A DNA stretch of 44,900 bases from CAYXXZ01 sp964469165 (GCA_964469165.1 CAYXXZ010000012.1:1-44900); one strand, 5' to 3'. Shown: positions 1 through 8,696, counted from the first letter of the stretch. Notes: generated by a model not told the origin, from the sequence alone. Made by a program: numbers and translations.

Positions 1-458
1 AGCCGGAAATGGCGCGCCTCAAGGATCTCTATGGTGACGACCGCCAGAAGCTGTCCCAGGAAATGATGGCGTTCTACAAGAAAGAGAAGGTGAACCCCCT
101 CGGCGGCTGCCTGCCCATTCTGGTACAGATGCCGGTGTTCATCGCGCTCTATTGGGTGCTGTTTGAAAGTGTCGAATTGCGCCAGGCGCCCTGGATTCTG
201 TGGATTACCGACCTCTCGGTGAAAGATCCCTACTTCGTGCTGCCGGTGCTCAACGGTATCTGCATGTATATCACCACACTGCTGCAGCCCATGCCGCCCG
301 ATCCCATGCAGGCCAAGGTGATGAAGATCATGCCGGTAGCCTTCTCCTTCCTGTTCGCGTTCTTCCCCGCGGGTCTGGTGCTCTATTGGACAGTCAACTC
401 ACTGTTGTCCATCGCTCAGCAGTGGTACATCACCCGCAAGATCGAAGCCAAGGGCTGA
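1..458 (+). CDS. yidC: YidC membrane insertase, C-terminal part (5' end outside window)
   Basis: This is the last ~152 codons of YidC/Oxa1, the inner-membrane insertase that works alone or with SecYEG to insert and fold membrane proteins. The frame is open to the left edge and enters with Pro-Glu before the first internal Met at base 9. Visible landmarks are the cytoplasmic loop ending in KEKVNPLGGCLPILVQMP, the following transmembrane segment, SVELRQAPWILWI, a PVLNGICMYITTLL helix, the DPMQAKVMKIMP loop and the final helix FFPAGLVLYWTVNSLLSIAQQ. All match the conserved C-terminal core of gammaproteobacterial YidC. It ends with a short basic tail. mnmE starts 13 bases after the stop, the usual neighbour in an rpmH-rnpA-yidC-mnmE group. 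The identification is firm; only the N-terminus is missing. Confidence 0.97.
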   Translation, partial: PEMARLKDLYGDDRQKLSQEMMAFYKKEKVNPLGGCLPILVQMPVFIALYWVLFESVELRQAPWILWITDLSVKDPYFVLPVLNGICMYITTLLQPMPPDPMQAKVMKIMPVAFSFLFAFFPAGLVLYWTVNSLLSIAQQWYITRKIEAKG

Positions 459-471
459 GCGAGGCGCCGCC

Positions 472-1848
472 ATGAGCCGCGCCGGATTTGGCGATGGCGA
501 TATCATCGCCGCCGTTGCCACCCCACCCGGCAGGGGCGGGGTGGGGATTGTGCGGATCTCGGGGCCAGCCCTCATGCCCTTGCTCGACATGCTCGGTGCT
601 GCGGGTGCCGAGCCCCGCAAGGCCTGCTTCACCCGCTTTCTCGATGGCGCGGGCGACACCATCGACGAAGGCCTGCTGCTGTACTTTCCTGCACCTCATT
701 CCTTTACCGGCGAAGACGTAATCGAACTCCAGGGACACGGTGGTCCGGTGGTGATGGACGCCCTGCTGCAGCGCACCCTGGAACTGGGCGCGCGTCTGGC
801 CAATCCCGGGGAGTTCAGCCAACGCGCATTCCTCAATGGCAAGATCGACCTGGCCCAGGCCGAAGCTATCGCCGACCTGATCGACGCCAGTACCCGCCAG
901 GCCGCGCGCAGCGCGATACGCTCGCTGCAGGGAGAGTTTTCCAGCCGCATTCATCAACTGGTGGAAGACCTCATTCATCTGCGGATCTATATCGAGGCGG
1001 CCATCGACTTTCCCGATGAGGAAATCGACTTCCTCTCTGATGGCAAAGTGCAGGAGCAGCTCGATGCCCTGGCCGCCAGCCTCGAGGAAACTCTGGCAAG
1101 TGCCCGCCAGGGCCTGCTGCTCAGCGAAGGCATGACGGTGGTCATCGCCGGCAAACCCAACGCCGGTAAATCGAGCCTGCTCAATGCCTTGTCCGGCAGT
1201 GACACCGCCATCGTCACCGATATTGCCGGCACCACCAGAGACGTGCTGCGCCAATCGATCAACCTCGACGGCATGCCGCTGCACTTCGTCGACACGGCAG
1301 GCATTCGCGAAAGCGCCGACCCGGTCGAGCAGGAAGGCATCCGTCGTGCCTGGCTGGAAATCGAAAAAGCCGACCGTATCCTGTTTCTGGCGGATGCCAC
1401 CGAAGGCACCCATATCGGTGTGCGGGAAATCTGGCCCGCCTTTTTCGAGCGCTTCCCTGAGCGGGACAATGTCACCCTGGTGTTCAACAAGATCGACCGC
1501 CTGGATCAGCCGCCGGTGGGCTTTGGTGGTGGGGATGTCCCCAAATTGCTGATTTCCGCCAAGACCGGGGAAGGGCTCGACGTGCTCAGAGAGCACCTCA
1601 AGGACTGCATGGGCTTCGAAAACACGGGTGAAGGCAGCTTCATGGCTCGCCGCCGCCATCTGGATACACTGCACCGGGCCAAGGAGAAGCTCGCTCAGGC
1701 CCAACACCAATTGCGGGAAGCCAGGGCGGGTGAGCTGGTGGCGGAAGACCTGCGTCTGGCTCAGCGGGAGCTTGGGGAAATCACGGGTGAATTCACCACG
1801 GATGATCTTCTTGGACGGATTTTCTCGAGTTTCTGTATTGGGAAGTGA
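472..1848 (+). CDS. mnmE: tRNA modification GTPase MnmE (TrmE)
   Basis: MnmE, with MnmG, installs the carboxymethylaminomethyl group at the wobble uridine of certain tRNAs. At 458 residues it has the normal family length. The N-terminal tetrahydrofolate-binding region begins with DIIAAVATPPGRGGVGIVRI. The inserted G domain carries GKPNAGKS (227-234, P loop), DTAG (274-277, G3) and NKID (339-342, G4). The protein ends in FCIGK, containing the catalytic Cys of the C-terminal motif. The ATG at 472 gives the usual MSxxxDIIAAVAT start and lies 13 bases after yidC, so the two are probably co-transcribed. In E. coli and Pseudomonas this cluster runs away from dnaA; here it runs towards it. Confidence 0.98.
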   Translation: MSRAGFGDGDIIAAVATPPGRGGVGIVRISGPALMPLLDMLGAAGAEPRKACFTRFLDGAGDTIDEGLLLYFPAPHSFTGEDVIELQGHGGPVVMDALLQRTLELGARLANPGEFSQRAFLNGKIDLAQAEAIADLIDASTRQAARSAIRSLQGEFSSRIHQLVEDLIHLRIYIEAAIDFPDEEIDFLSDGKVQEQLDALAASLEETLASARQGLLLSEGMTVVIAGKPNAGKSSLLNALSGSDTAIVTDIAGTTRDVLRQSINLDGMPLHFVDTAGIRESADPVEQEGIRRAWLEIEKADRILFLADATEGTHIGVREIWPAFFERFPERDNVTLVFNKIDRLDQPPVGFGGGDVPKLLISAKTGEGLDVLREHLKDCMGFENTGEGSFMARRRHLDTLHRAKEKLAQAQHQLREARAGELVAEDLRLAQRELGEITGEFTTDDLLGRIFSSFCIGK

Positions 1849-1873
1849 TACGTCTAGGTTAACCTCCAAGCTG

Positions 1874-2836
1874 TCATCTCGGGTTGCGGTTCAGCTGAAG
1901 TTCCGAGGGATCCAATTGAAACTCTTCTTCAATTCCCAGCTTATTCAGGATGGCAGGCAACACTTGATGAATGATGCGCATCCCAACCAATAATTCATTC
2001 ATGTAGATATCGGGATGTATGCGTGAGGTATTGATACCCAGGCTCTCGGCCTCTGCCTCATGACCGATTTCGTCGTGTGAACCATAGACCATATCAAGAA
2101 GCTCGGCTCGCAGGGGGATGCCTGCGCGAAAGGCCCTGTTCTTGACGATTGTGAGCCATTCTTCGTAGTCTTTGATGGTCTGACGCCTGAACTTCTGGAT
2201 ATTTTCTGCGAATCGCTCCTCCACATCCACCTTGCTGGCCGCAAGCAGCATCAGGCAGGGCTCAATATTTTCAGCAGGGGTGCTGTACAGATCCAAATCT
2301 TCGTCAAACATCAAATCGCTTACATAAGCGGCGTAGAACCCATAGACATCCGTCAGTGATTTATAGATTGCATAAATCAGAGAGGAATAGGGATTTTCGT
2401 CGATATCCAGCTCCCAGGCGTCATCGTCGTGGCTATCTGGAATAATCTCCAGTTCTTCGGGAAACCCTTTCGGAATATCGACTCCCATCTCCTTGAGCGT
2501 ATAAAAGGTATTCCAGCACAAAAGTCCCAGATCATCGTTCAGAGGCTCGGTGTCGTAACCGGTTTCGTCACCATACCTGGCCAATTCCGCAAGATAGTGA
2601 ATCAGCCGTTCCCATTTGATGGCGGTTTCGATCGAGCCACACCAAAGAACAAAGCGGGCATCACGGTCACCGATCTGGGTAATTGCTCGAATCTTGTCTT
2701 CCATTTCCTGAGACATATGCTCACCTTTCTTCCATTTGCTGATCTGGGTGGGTGAAACACCCAGGAGTGCAGCCAGTTCCTTTTGTGGGCAGGACAAGGT
2801 GTTCAGTGCCAGATGTATCAAAGCATCGCTATCCAT
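1874..2836 (-). CDS. XRE-type helix-turn-helix protein of unknown function
   Basis: A 320-residue protein whose first ~55 residues form an XRE/Cro-like DNA-binding domain: LIHLALNTLSCPQKELAALL, then GVSPTQISKWKKGEHMS, then a further helix. The remaining ~260 residues are acidic and mostly helical, and I do not recognise them. I chose the ATG at 2836 because a GAGG Shine-Dalgarno lies 6 bases upstream (2843-2846). A TTG at 2848 would add four residues but lacks such a site. It faces mnmE tail to tail. Its promoter region holds a perfect TTGACA box flanked by repeated ATTTACTAAATT dyads, so it probably represses itself. Base composition is lower in GC than in mnmE or the helicase downstream, which suits an acquired gene. 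A phage-repressor-like or defence-regulator role is possible but unproven. Confidence 0.85.
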   Translation of the reverse strand: MDSDALIHLALNTLSCPQKELAALLGVSPTQISKWKKGEHMSQEMEDKIRAITQIGDRDARFVLWCGSIETAIKWERLIHYLAELARYGDETGYDTEPLNDDLGLLCWNTFYTLKEMGVDIPKGFPEELEIIPDSHDDDAWELDIDENPYSSLIYAIYKSLTDVYGFYAAYVSDLMFDEDLDLYSTPAENIEPCLMLLAASKVDVEERFAENIQKFRRQTIKDYEEWLTIVKNRAFRAGIPLRAELLDMVYGSHDEIGHEAEAESLGINTSRIHPDIYMNELLVGMRIIHQVLPAILNKLGIEEEFQLDPSELQLNRNPR

Positions 2837-2848
2837 GTGTAACCTCAA

Positions 2849-2940
2849 AATTTAGTAAATTTTCTGGGCGAGTTTTCAACTTTATGCTTGGCTAGATAAG
2901 CTGTCAATATATTTACTAAATTATTTTTTATTTTACTAAT
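2849..2940 (-). promoter_or_regulatory. Promoter with flanking operator-like dyads for the HTH gene
   Basis: On the minus strand a perfect -35 TTGACA (2902-2907) and a -10 TAAAGT (2879-2884) are 17 bases apart and read into the HTH gene. A 12-mer occurs twice in opposite orientation: aatttagtaaat at 2849-2860, just downstream of the expected start point, and atttactaaatt at 2911-2922, just upstream of the -35. Each contains the odd-length palindrome ATTTA-N-TAAAT. A third, weaker copy (TTTTACTAAT) lies at 2931-2940. Operators on both sides of the promoter suit autoregulation by the HTH protein; binding itself is inferred. Confidence 0.6.
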
Positions 2941-2947
2941 AAATTTG

Positions 2948-3022
2948 GTGCTTGGTGCCCACCGTCTGCGCAATGTTTATAAGAACGGCAACGTCATTGC
3001 CCGGATCGACCTGTGCCTGTAG
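2948..3022 (+). pseudogene. Possible 3' remnant of a lost gene
   Basis: A short open stretch encodes VLGAHRLRNVYKNGNVIARI followed by DLCL and a TAG stop. It looks like the conserved-style end of a longer protein. It has no start codon with a ribosome site and sits between AT-rich operator DNA and the hipBA promoter. I do not recognise the family. It may be the tail of a gene displaced when the island formed, or chance. Confidence 0.2.
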
Positions 3023-3034
3023 TAAACAATATTC

Positions 3035-3067
3035 AAGACACCAAAAATAATAGACACTATAATGTCT
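3035..3067 (+). promoter_or_regulatory. hipBA promoter and probable HipB operator
   Basis: A consensus -10 TATAAT (3058-3063) lies 17 bases after AAGACA (3035-3040, four of six -35 matches). The inverted repeat AGACA-N6-TGTCT (3052-3067) covers the -10. A further AGACA half-site sits 16 bases upstream (3036-3040) and a TGTCA half-site downstream (3083-3087). HipB-type antitoxins repress their own operon by binding such dyads, so this is the expected autoregulatory site. Confidence 0.6.
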
Positions 3068-3081
3068 TTTAATTTGAAAAA

Positions 3082-3411
3082 ATGTCATTTAAGTACATAT
3101 ATATGAATTTTATACTGGCCTCCGTCGATGAAATCCTCCAACAACTGGGTGAGCGTTTGCGCGCCCAGAGGTTGGCGCAGGCGTTGCCGCAGCATGAACT
3201 GGCCGCCATGGCGGGATTATCGCTGGGGGCGGTGCGCAAACTGGAAAACAGCGGTCGGTCGTCCCTTGAGACCCTGGTGCGCGTGACCCAGGCGCTGGGA
3301 CTGGTGGAAGAGTTGCAGCCCTTGTTCGCGCTCAAGCGCCAGTCCATCGCCGAGATGGAACAAGCCGCACAGGCCCGGCGGCAGCGGGCGCCGCGCAGGC
3401 CGCGCCGGTGA
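3082..3411 (+). CDS. hipB: HipB-like antitoxin / transcriptional regulator
   Basis: A 109-residue protein with a Cro/XRE helix-turn-helix: LGERLRAQRLAQALPQHELA, then AMAGLSLGAVRKLENSGRSS, then a helix ETLVRVTQALGL. The C-terminal tail is very basic (QARRQRAPRRPRR). In the hip family this protein binds and neutralises the HipA kinase and represses the operon. The stop codon overlaps the GTG of hipA, the standard antitoxin-toxin arrangement. The start is uncertain: ATG at 3082, or the in-frame ATG at 3103. Neither has a strong ribosome site; the second gives MNFILASVDEILQQ, closer to other HipB proteins. Confidence 0.9.
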   Translation: MSFKYIYMNFILASVDEILQQLGERLRAQRLAQALPQHELAAMAGLSLGAVRKLENSGRSSLETLVRVTQALGLVEELQPLFALKRQSIAEMEQAAQARRQRAPRRPRR

Positions 3412-4637
3412 AGAAGCTGGTCGTACATTACTGTGGCTGGGGCGAGGACTGGCCGCTGGGTACCTTGGCCGATGACGGCGCGGCCCTGCTGTTCGAGTAC
3501 TCCGCCGATGCCCTGGCACAGGGGTTGGAGTTGTCGCCGCTGCACCTGAGGTTGCGCGCACAGGCTTATGGCGATTTTCCGCCGTTCCAGCACCGTTTGC
3601 CGGGCCTGATCGCCGATAGTCTGCCCGATGGCTGGGGCCTGCTGCTGATGGACAGGCTGTTCCGCCAGCAGGGCGTCCGTCACCCCGGCCCGTTGGATCG
3701 GTTGGGTTTTATCGGTGACCGGGCGCTGGGTGCCTTGCGCTTTGTACCTTCCGTTGCCGTTGATGCCAGCGAGCCGGACTGGCCGTTGCTGGCGCTGGCG
3801 CAGCAGAGCCAGCAGGTACTGGCGGGGGAAGCGACGGAAGCGTTGCGCGAACTGGCGCTGGTGGGCGGTTCTCCGCAGGGCGCGCGTCCCAAGGCGCTGG
3901 TGCAGCATGACGTCCGAAACAACCGGATCAGCACCCGCAGTGATGCGCCGGGAGAGCCCTGGCTGGTGAAATTCCAGGCCCAGGGCGAACACAAGGAAGT
4001 GTGTGCCATCGAGCAGCTTTATGCCGATCTGGCGCGGGATTGCGGGCTGGACATGCCAGAGAGCGCCTGTTTTGACCTGTCGCCTGGCCTGGCTGCCTTC
4101 GCTGTGGCGCGTTTCGACCGCGAGCAGGGCTTGAGGGTGCCGGTGCACAGCCTGGCGGGACTGATGCAAGTGAATTTCCGCCTGCCGGGCAGCACGGATT
4201 ACACCACTCTGCTGCGCGCCACCCGGCTGTTGACCCGCGACGAGCGCGAGGTGAGAAAAGCCTATACGCGAGCGGTGTTCAATGTGCTGTTCCACAACCG
4301 CGACGATCATCCCAAGAATTTTGCCTGGCGGCTTGGACAGGATCGCCGCTGGCGGTTGGCGCCGGTCTTTGACCTGACGTTCAGCGATGGCCCTGGCGGC
4401 CAGCATCATATGGATGTCTGCGGCGAGGGCGACAGGGTGGAATACCACCATCTGCAGCGTTTGGCCTCGGAAGGGGGCGTACCGGAGCGCTTTGCCAGGG
4501 AAGCCATCGAGCGCATGGCGGCCGAGGCTGATAGTTTCGAGCTGCGGGCCTCTGCCTACCCCATTCGCCGTGCCACGGCGCGGCAGATGAGCGCAGTGAT
4601 TGAACGCTGCCGGCGAGTGGTCGGCGCGGGAAGTTAG
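3408..4637 (+). CDS. hipA: HipA-family serine/threonine kinase toxin
   Basis: A 409-residue HipA-like kinase. Known HipA proteins phosphorylate an aminoacyl-tRNA synthetase (GltX in E. coli) and cause growth arrest and persistence; the target here is unknown. The N-terminal subdomain starts MKKLVVHYCGWGEDWPLGTL. The GGSPQGARPK loop matches the nucleotide and autophosphorylation region. The catalytic motif HNRDDHPKNF places Asp299 and Asn304 where E. coli HipA has Asp309 and Asn314, and the metal-binding Asp of FDLTFSDG is Asp322. All key residues are present, so the kinase looks active. Translation starts at GTG 3408, overlapping the hipB stop in a GTGA, which couples toxin to antitoxin. The DNA is GC-rich like its neighbours. 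Confidence 0.93.
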   Translation: MKKLVVHYCGWGEDWPLGTLADDGAALLFEYSADALAQGLELSPLHLRLRAQAYGDFPPFQHRLPGLIADSLPDGWGLLLMDRLFRQQGVRHPGPLDRLGFIGDRALGALRFVPSVAVDASEPDWPLLALAQQSQQVLAGEATEALRELALVGGSPQGARPKALVQHDVRNNRISTRSDAPGEPWLVKFQAQGEHKEVCAIEQLYADLARDCGLDMPESACFDLSPGLAAFAVARFDREQGLRVPVHSLAGLMQVNFRLPGSTDYTTLLRATRLLTRDEREVRKAYTRAVFNVLFHNRDDHPKNFAWRLGQDRRWRLAPVFDLTFSDGPGGQHHMDVCGEGDRVEYHHLQRLASEGGVPERFAREAIERMAAEADSFELRASAYPIRRATARQMSAVIERCRRVVGAGS

Positions 4638-4810
4638 CGGCTGCAGTTGTGCCAGTGGCATGGCCATCTCCATTGCGACATCCGATTGTGGGGCGCCTCC
4701 GGCAGGCGTTGATGCGATCCCGCCGGAACCCGCTGTTCATGCAGCATCCGCTTGAAAGCTTGCTACACTGATGCGCTTGTAAAGCAACATCCCGCCGGTA
4801 CTCAACCCCC

Positions 4811-7306
4811 ATGTCCAAAACCAGCCGTTCTTCCACCACCGCCAAACTCACGACTCGCGCTGCCGCGAAAAAACCGCGCAAGAAAAAAGCTGAACCGCGT
4901 CTGTCGCCGCGCAAGGCGCCGGAGGGGATGGCCCCGGAGGACTGGCAGCGCACGCTGCGGCGCCAGTTCGGTCGGGAACAGGCGTTCACGCTGAAGAATC
5001 TTGGCGACGAGCCACTGTTCTCCGAGTTCCGGGTGGGCAATCCCGAGAGCGGCGGCGCGTACCGGGTGCATATCCGCGGCCTGTCGCCGGGTGAGAACCT
5101 GTGCGACTGCGCGGATTTCCGCACCAACGAGCTGGGGACCTGCAAGCACATCGAGTTCGTGCTCGCGCGACTGGAGCGCAAGCGTGGCGCCAGGGCGGCG
5201 TTGCGGCGCGGGTTTCGTCCGCCGTACAGCGAACTGCACCTGCACCCGGGCCATCCGCGCAGCCTGCATCTGCGCCTGGGCAGCGATGCTCCGCCAGCGG
5301 TGGTGAAGCTGGCCGGCCGTGACTTCGGCATCGACGCCGATGGTAGTGACGGACACCGCCCGCTCGATGCCGGCTGCGCCGAAGCCGTGCGGCGGCTGGC
5401 CGCGTCGTGCGCAAGGCGTGCCCATGAACTGCGCGTCGACGAGGCGGCGCGCAATCACCTGGCCGGCCTGCGCGATGCGCAGCACCGCCGCGAGGTGCTG
5501 GCCAAGGCCTTCCCGCAGGGTGCAGTCGATCCGGCGCTGGCGAAACTGGTCAAGGTGCCGCTGTATCCGTACCAGGCCGAGGGCGCGCTGTTCGCGGCGG
5601 CGGCCGGGCGCGCGCTGATCGGCGACGACATGGGTCTGGGCAAGACCATCCAGGCCATCGCCGCGACCGAGATCTTCGCCCGCCATTTCGGCGTACGCCG
5701 GGTGCTGGTGATCTGCCCGACTTCGCTCAAGTACCAGTGGCAGCGCGAGATCGCGCGCTTCGCCGGGCGCGAGGCGCAGGTGCTCGAAGGCGGGCGCACG
5801 GCACGGCGCGCGCTGTTCGCAAGCGATGCCCGGAGCGGCACCCAGAACGGTGCGTCCTGCCTGATCACCAACTACGAGAAGCTGCGCAGCGACCTGGATC
5901 TGATCCAGGACTGGGCGCCGGAGCTGGTGATCGTCGACGAGGCGCAGCGGGTCAAGAACTGGAACACCCTCGCCGCCCGCGCCATCAAGCGCATCGACAG
6001 CCCCTACGCCATCGTGCTCACCGGCACGCCGCTGGAAAACAAGCTGGAGGAACTGATCTCCATCGTGCAGTTCGTCGACCAGCACCGCCTCGGTCCGACC
6101 TGGAAGCTGATGCACGAGCACACGCTGCGCGACGACAGTGGCCGGGTGACCGGCTACACCGGGCTGGACCGCATCGGCAACACGCTGGCGCCGATCCTGA
6201 TCCGCCGCCGCAAATCCGAAGTGCTGACGCAACTGCCCGCGCGCACCGACCAGCAGGTGCTGGTGCCGATGACCGAATTGCAGGCGGCGCTGCACGAGGA
6301 CAACGCCCAGATCGCTGCGCGCGTCGTACATCGCTGGCGCAACACCGGCTTCCTGTCCGAATCCGACCAGCGGCGCCTTACCTGCGCGCTGCAGAACATG
6401 CGCATGGCCTGCGACAGCAGCTACTTGCTCGACCAGGAAACCGACCACGGCGTCAAAGCCGACGAACTGACTGCGCTGCTCGACGAACTGCTTGCGGATC
6501 CGGATGAAAAAGTCGTGGTATTCAGCCAGTGGCTGCGTATGCACGAAGTATTGATCCGCCGCTTCGAGGCGCGTGGCTGGGGTCATGTGCTGTTCCATGG
6601 CGGAGTGCCGTCGCCCAAGCGCCAGGCGCTGATCGACCGTTTCCGCGACGACCCGGGCTGCCGCCTGTTCCTGGCCACCGACGCCGGCAGCACCGGCCTC
6701 AACCTGCAATGCGCCGCGACGCTGGTGAACATCGACCTGCCGTGGAACCCGGCGGTGCTGGAACAGCGCGTGGCGCGCATCCACCGCCTTGGCCAGCAAC
6801 GCCCGATCCGCGTGGTCAACTTCGTCGCCCGCGGCACCATCGAGGAAGGCACACGCCTGAGCCGCTTCATGAAGGAAGTCGAGGCGGTGACGGGCGGGGC
6901 CGGGGCCGCCGAGCCGATTGCGGCGGACGAGGAAATGGCGGCGGTTGCAGGTCAGGCACAGGAAGCAGTGGAAGTGGCGGAAGCGCCCGATCCGCAGCCC
7001 GACACCGCCACGCCAAAGATCGAAAAGGAGATCACCCGCCCGGTCCACGCCGCCGCGATATCCGAATCGACAACGGCATCGCCCGACGATCCCTGGGTAG
7101 CCCTGCTCGGCGCCGGCGCGCAACTGGTGGATGCTCTGGCGGCGGCCAGCCGTCCGCCGGGCGAAGGCGCGGAGCACCCGTGGGTGCAGCGCGATCCACG
7201 CAGCGGCCAGGCCCATCTCAAGCTGCCGCTGCCCGAGCCAGAGACCGTCGGCCGCATCGCCGACGTGCTGGCAGGGCTGGCGGCGGCGCTGGCGCAGCGG
7301 CGTTGA
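4811..7306 (+). CDS. SWIM zinc-finger SNF2/DEAD-box helicase
   Basis: An 831-residue Swi2/Snf2-family ATPase. After a basic, disordered N-terminus comes a SWIM zinc finger (CDC at 98-100, CKH at 111-113). The SNF2 core has Walker A GDDMGLGKT (271-279), DEAQ (376-379), LTGTPLENK, and a C-terminal RecA lobe with FLATDAGSTGLNLQ and QRVARIHRLGQQRP. The last ~120 residues are Ala/Glu-rich linker plus a short helical tail. Such proteins translocate on duplex DNA and remodel protein-DNA complexes; related helicases occur in defence islands, but no phage-defence partner is visible beside it. It is strikingly GC-rich, especially at third codon positions, unlike the HTH gene or the TPR-OB gene nearby, which suggests separate acquisition. 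It ends 23 bases from the convergent ATPase pseudogene. No strong ribosome site precedes the ATG. Confidence 0.92.
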   Translation: MSKTSRSSTTAKLTTRAAAKKPRKKKAEPRLSPRKAPEGMAPEDWQRTLRRQFGREQAFTLKNLGDEPLFSEFRVGNPESGGAYRVHIRGLSPGENLCDCADFRTNELGTCKHIEFVLARLERKRGARAALRRGFRPPYSELHLHPGHPRSLHLRLGSDAPPAVVKLAGRDFGIDADGSDGHRPLDAGCAEAVRRLAASCARRAHELRVDEAARNHLAGLRDAQHRREVLAKAFPQGAVDPALAKLVKVPLYPYQAEGALFAAAAGRALIGDDMGLGKTIQAIAATEIFARHFGVRRVLVICPTSLKYQWQREIARFAGREAQVLEGGRTARRALFASDARSGTQNGASCLITNYEKLRSDLDLIQDWAPELVIVDEAQRVKNWNTLAARAIKRIDSPYAIVLTGTPLENKLEELISIVQFVDQHRLGPTWKLMHEHTLRDDSGRVTGYTGLDRIGNTLAPILIRRRKSEVLTQLPARTDQQVLVPMTELQAALHEDNAQIAARVVHRWRNTGFLSESDQRRLTCALQNMRMACDSSYLLDQETDHGVKADELTALLDELLADPDEKVVVFSQWLRMHEVLIRRFEARGWGHVLFHGGVPSPKRQALIDRFRDDPGCRLFLATDAGSTGLNLQCAATLVNIDLPWNPAVLEQRVARIHRLGQQRPIRVVNFVARGTIEEGTRLSRFMKEVEAVTGGAGAAEPIAADEEMAAVAGQAQEAVEVAEAPDPQPDTATPKIEKEITRPVHAAAISESTTASPDDPWVALLGAGAQLVDALAAASRPPGEGAEHPWVQRDPRSGQAHLKLPLPEPETVGRIADVLAGLAAALAQRR

Positions 7307-7329
7307 GGGGTGATCGAGGCCCGCTGATT

Positions 7330-8696
7330 TCAGATTGAACCGCTGCCTGATTGCGCTTCCAGCCACCGTCGCCCGCTGGCCGTCAGGCGGTAACGCTGGC
7401 TGCGGCTGTTGGGCTTGTCGGGTTGGGTCATCTCGATCACGCCCAGTTCCAGCGCGGGGACCAGGTAGACTTTGCGGAAGTGCTCCCGGTGTGTCAGCCC
7501 CAGTGCGTCCTGAATAGCTTGCCGGGTCATTTCACCCTCAACCCGCGCCAGCAGCGTCCCAACTTGCGCGGTGTCGGTGGGAACGAGCGCCAGCGGATGC
7601 CTCGGCAGCCGGTCGTCGCTCGTCTCGAACAGCGGCGCGGGCGAGCCGTTGGCGGTCATCTCCTTGAGGATTTTCGGGATGCCGGTGGAGCGCCCCTCGG
7701 TCATCTCCAACTCCTTCAGGAACTCGCCGATGCGCCGGTTGCGGTAGCGGCGGCTGACGGCGCGGCCGGCCTTCAGGTCTGCCATGCGGATTGACCGATC
7801 CAGACCAGGGTAGCTGACGACCACCAGTTCATCGTGGCTGATGCGTACCTCGATGGGCTCGCGTTCCTCGTAGGAGCGGTGATAGACCGCATTGACCACG
7901 GCCTCCTCGATGGCGGCATAGGGGAAATTCTACAGCCGCGTTGCCTCGGCCCGGTCGGGGTGCTTGATGACGGTTTCGTGCAGAAAGTTGCGCTGGATGT
8001 AGCCCAGCGCTTCGCGCGTCATTCGCGCCAGTGGCCCCTTGAAGATTTTCTCGTCATAGCGGTCGCCGCCCGCACCTCGACGGAAAGCCCCGGCGCATCT
8101 TCTGCCAGTGCACTGCCGACTTCTTCCAGGAAAGCTTGCATCAAAGGCTTGGACAGATCATCCACCCGCGCAAACTGGTTGAAGCGATCATCGAACGGCA
8201 CCTTGGCTGCCAGGCTCAACAACTCCTGCTCGGTGTCACCCTTGGCCTCGACCGTGCTGCTGTAGCGGCGGATGTAGTAGCGCCAGGTTTTCCTGCTGGC
8301 CGTGACCGCTTCCGGTGCCTTGTAGGGGCGCGTCTGTCCGCCCGGCGCTTGCAACACGATCAGGTTGCGGCCTTCTACTTTCTCGATACTCAACACAGGG
8401 AAATACGGCGGCTGGATCAATTGAGAGTGCGCCAGCAGTTCGCGCTGGATTTTGTCGATCTGGTTGTCGGGCAGGCCGACCGGCGGAAACACAGGCTGGC
8501 CGGTGGCATCGCAGTCCTGCCCGATCACCACATAGCCGCCGCCCAGGTTCTCGAAGTCGTTGGCGAAGGCGCACAGGGTGCGGATGACCGCATCCGGGTT
8601 CCATCCAGCCTTGTATTCGATGCGCTCGCCTTCGACCGTGCGTTGGCGTAGCAGGTCGTGGAGGTTGATAGGCATTTTGTTATTCGTGATCGTCAT
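7330..8696 (-). pseudogene. Broken AlbA_2 / RecG-like ATP-binding protein
   Basis: The 5' part (from ATG 8696) encodes an AlbA_2 (Schlafen-like) domain: GERIEYKAGWNPDAVIRTLC, AFANDFENLGGGYVVIGQD. The 3' part encodes GHKL-type ATP-binding sequence (EEAVVNAVYHRSYEER, RSTGIPKI) and a winged-helix end. The two parts are in different frames. At about 8060-8090 LSVE runs almost directly into GAGGDRYDEKIFKGPLARM, although the family has about 40 residues between them, so an internal deletion also shifted the frame. A TAG at 7930-7932 then interrupts ATRL*NFPYAAIEEA. The start overlaps the primase-helicase stop as ATGA, so this was the fourth gene of the TOTE-like operon. Only an N-terminal fragment could still be made. 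Sequencing error cannot explain the missing block. Confidence 0.85.

Noticed and set aside
430..1869. Long open frame (479 codons) on the minus strand opposite mnmE
   Set aside because: It mirrors mnmE, whose identity is certain; the protein has no recognisable motif and the frame exists because of high GC.
3069..4673. 534-codon minus-strand frame opposite hipBA
   Set aside because: Shadow of hipB and hipA; rich in Arg, Gln and Ala without any domain.
4638..4810. Promoter for the SWIM-SNF2 gene
   Set aside because: TTGAAA and TACACT occur but not at workable spacing; no convincing pair was found.
4802..7366. 854-codon minus-strand frame opposite the SNF2 helicase
   Set aside because: The plus strand carries all helicase motifs; the opposite frame is a composition artefact.
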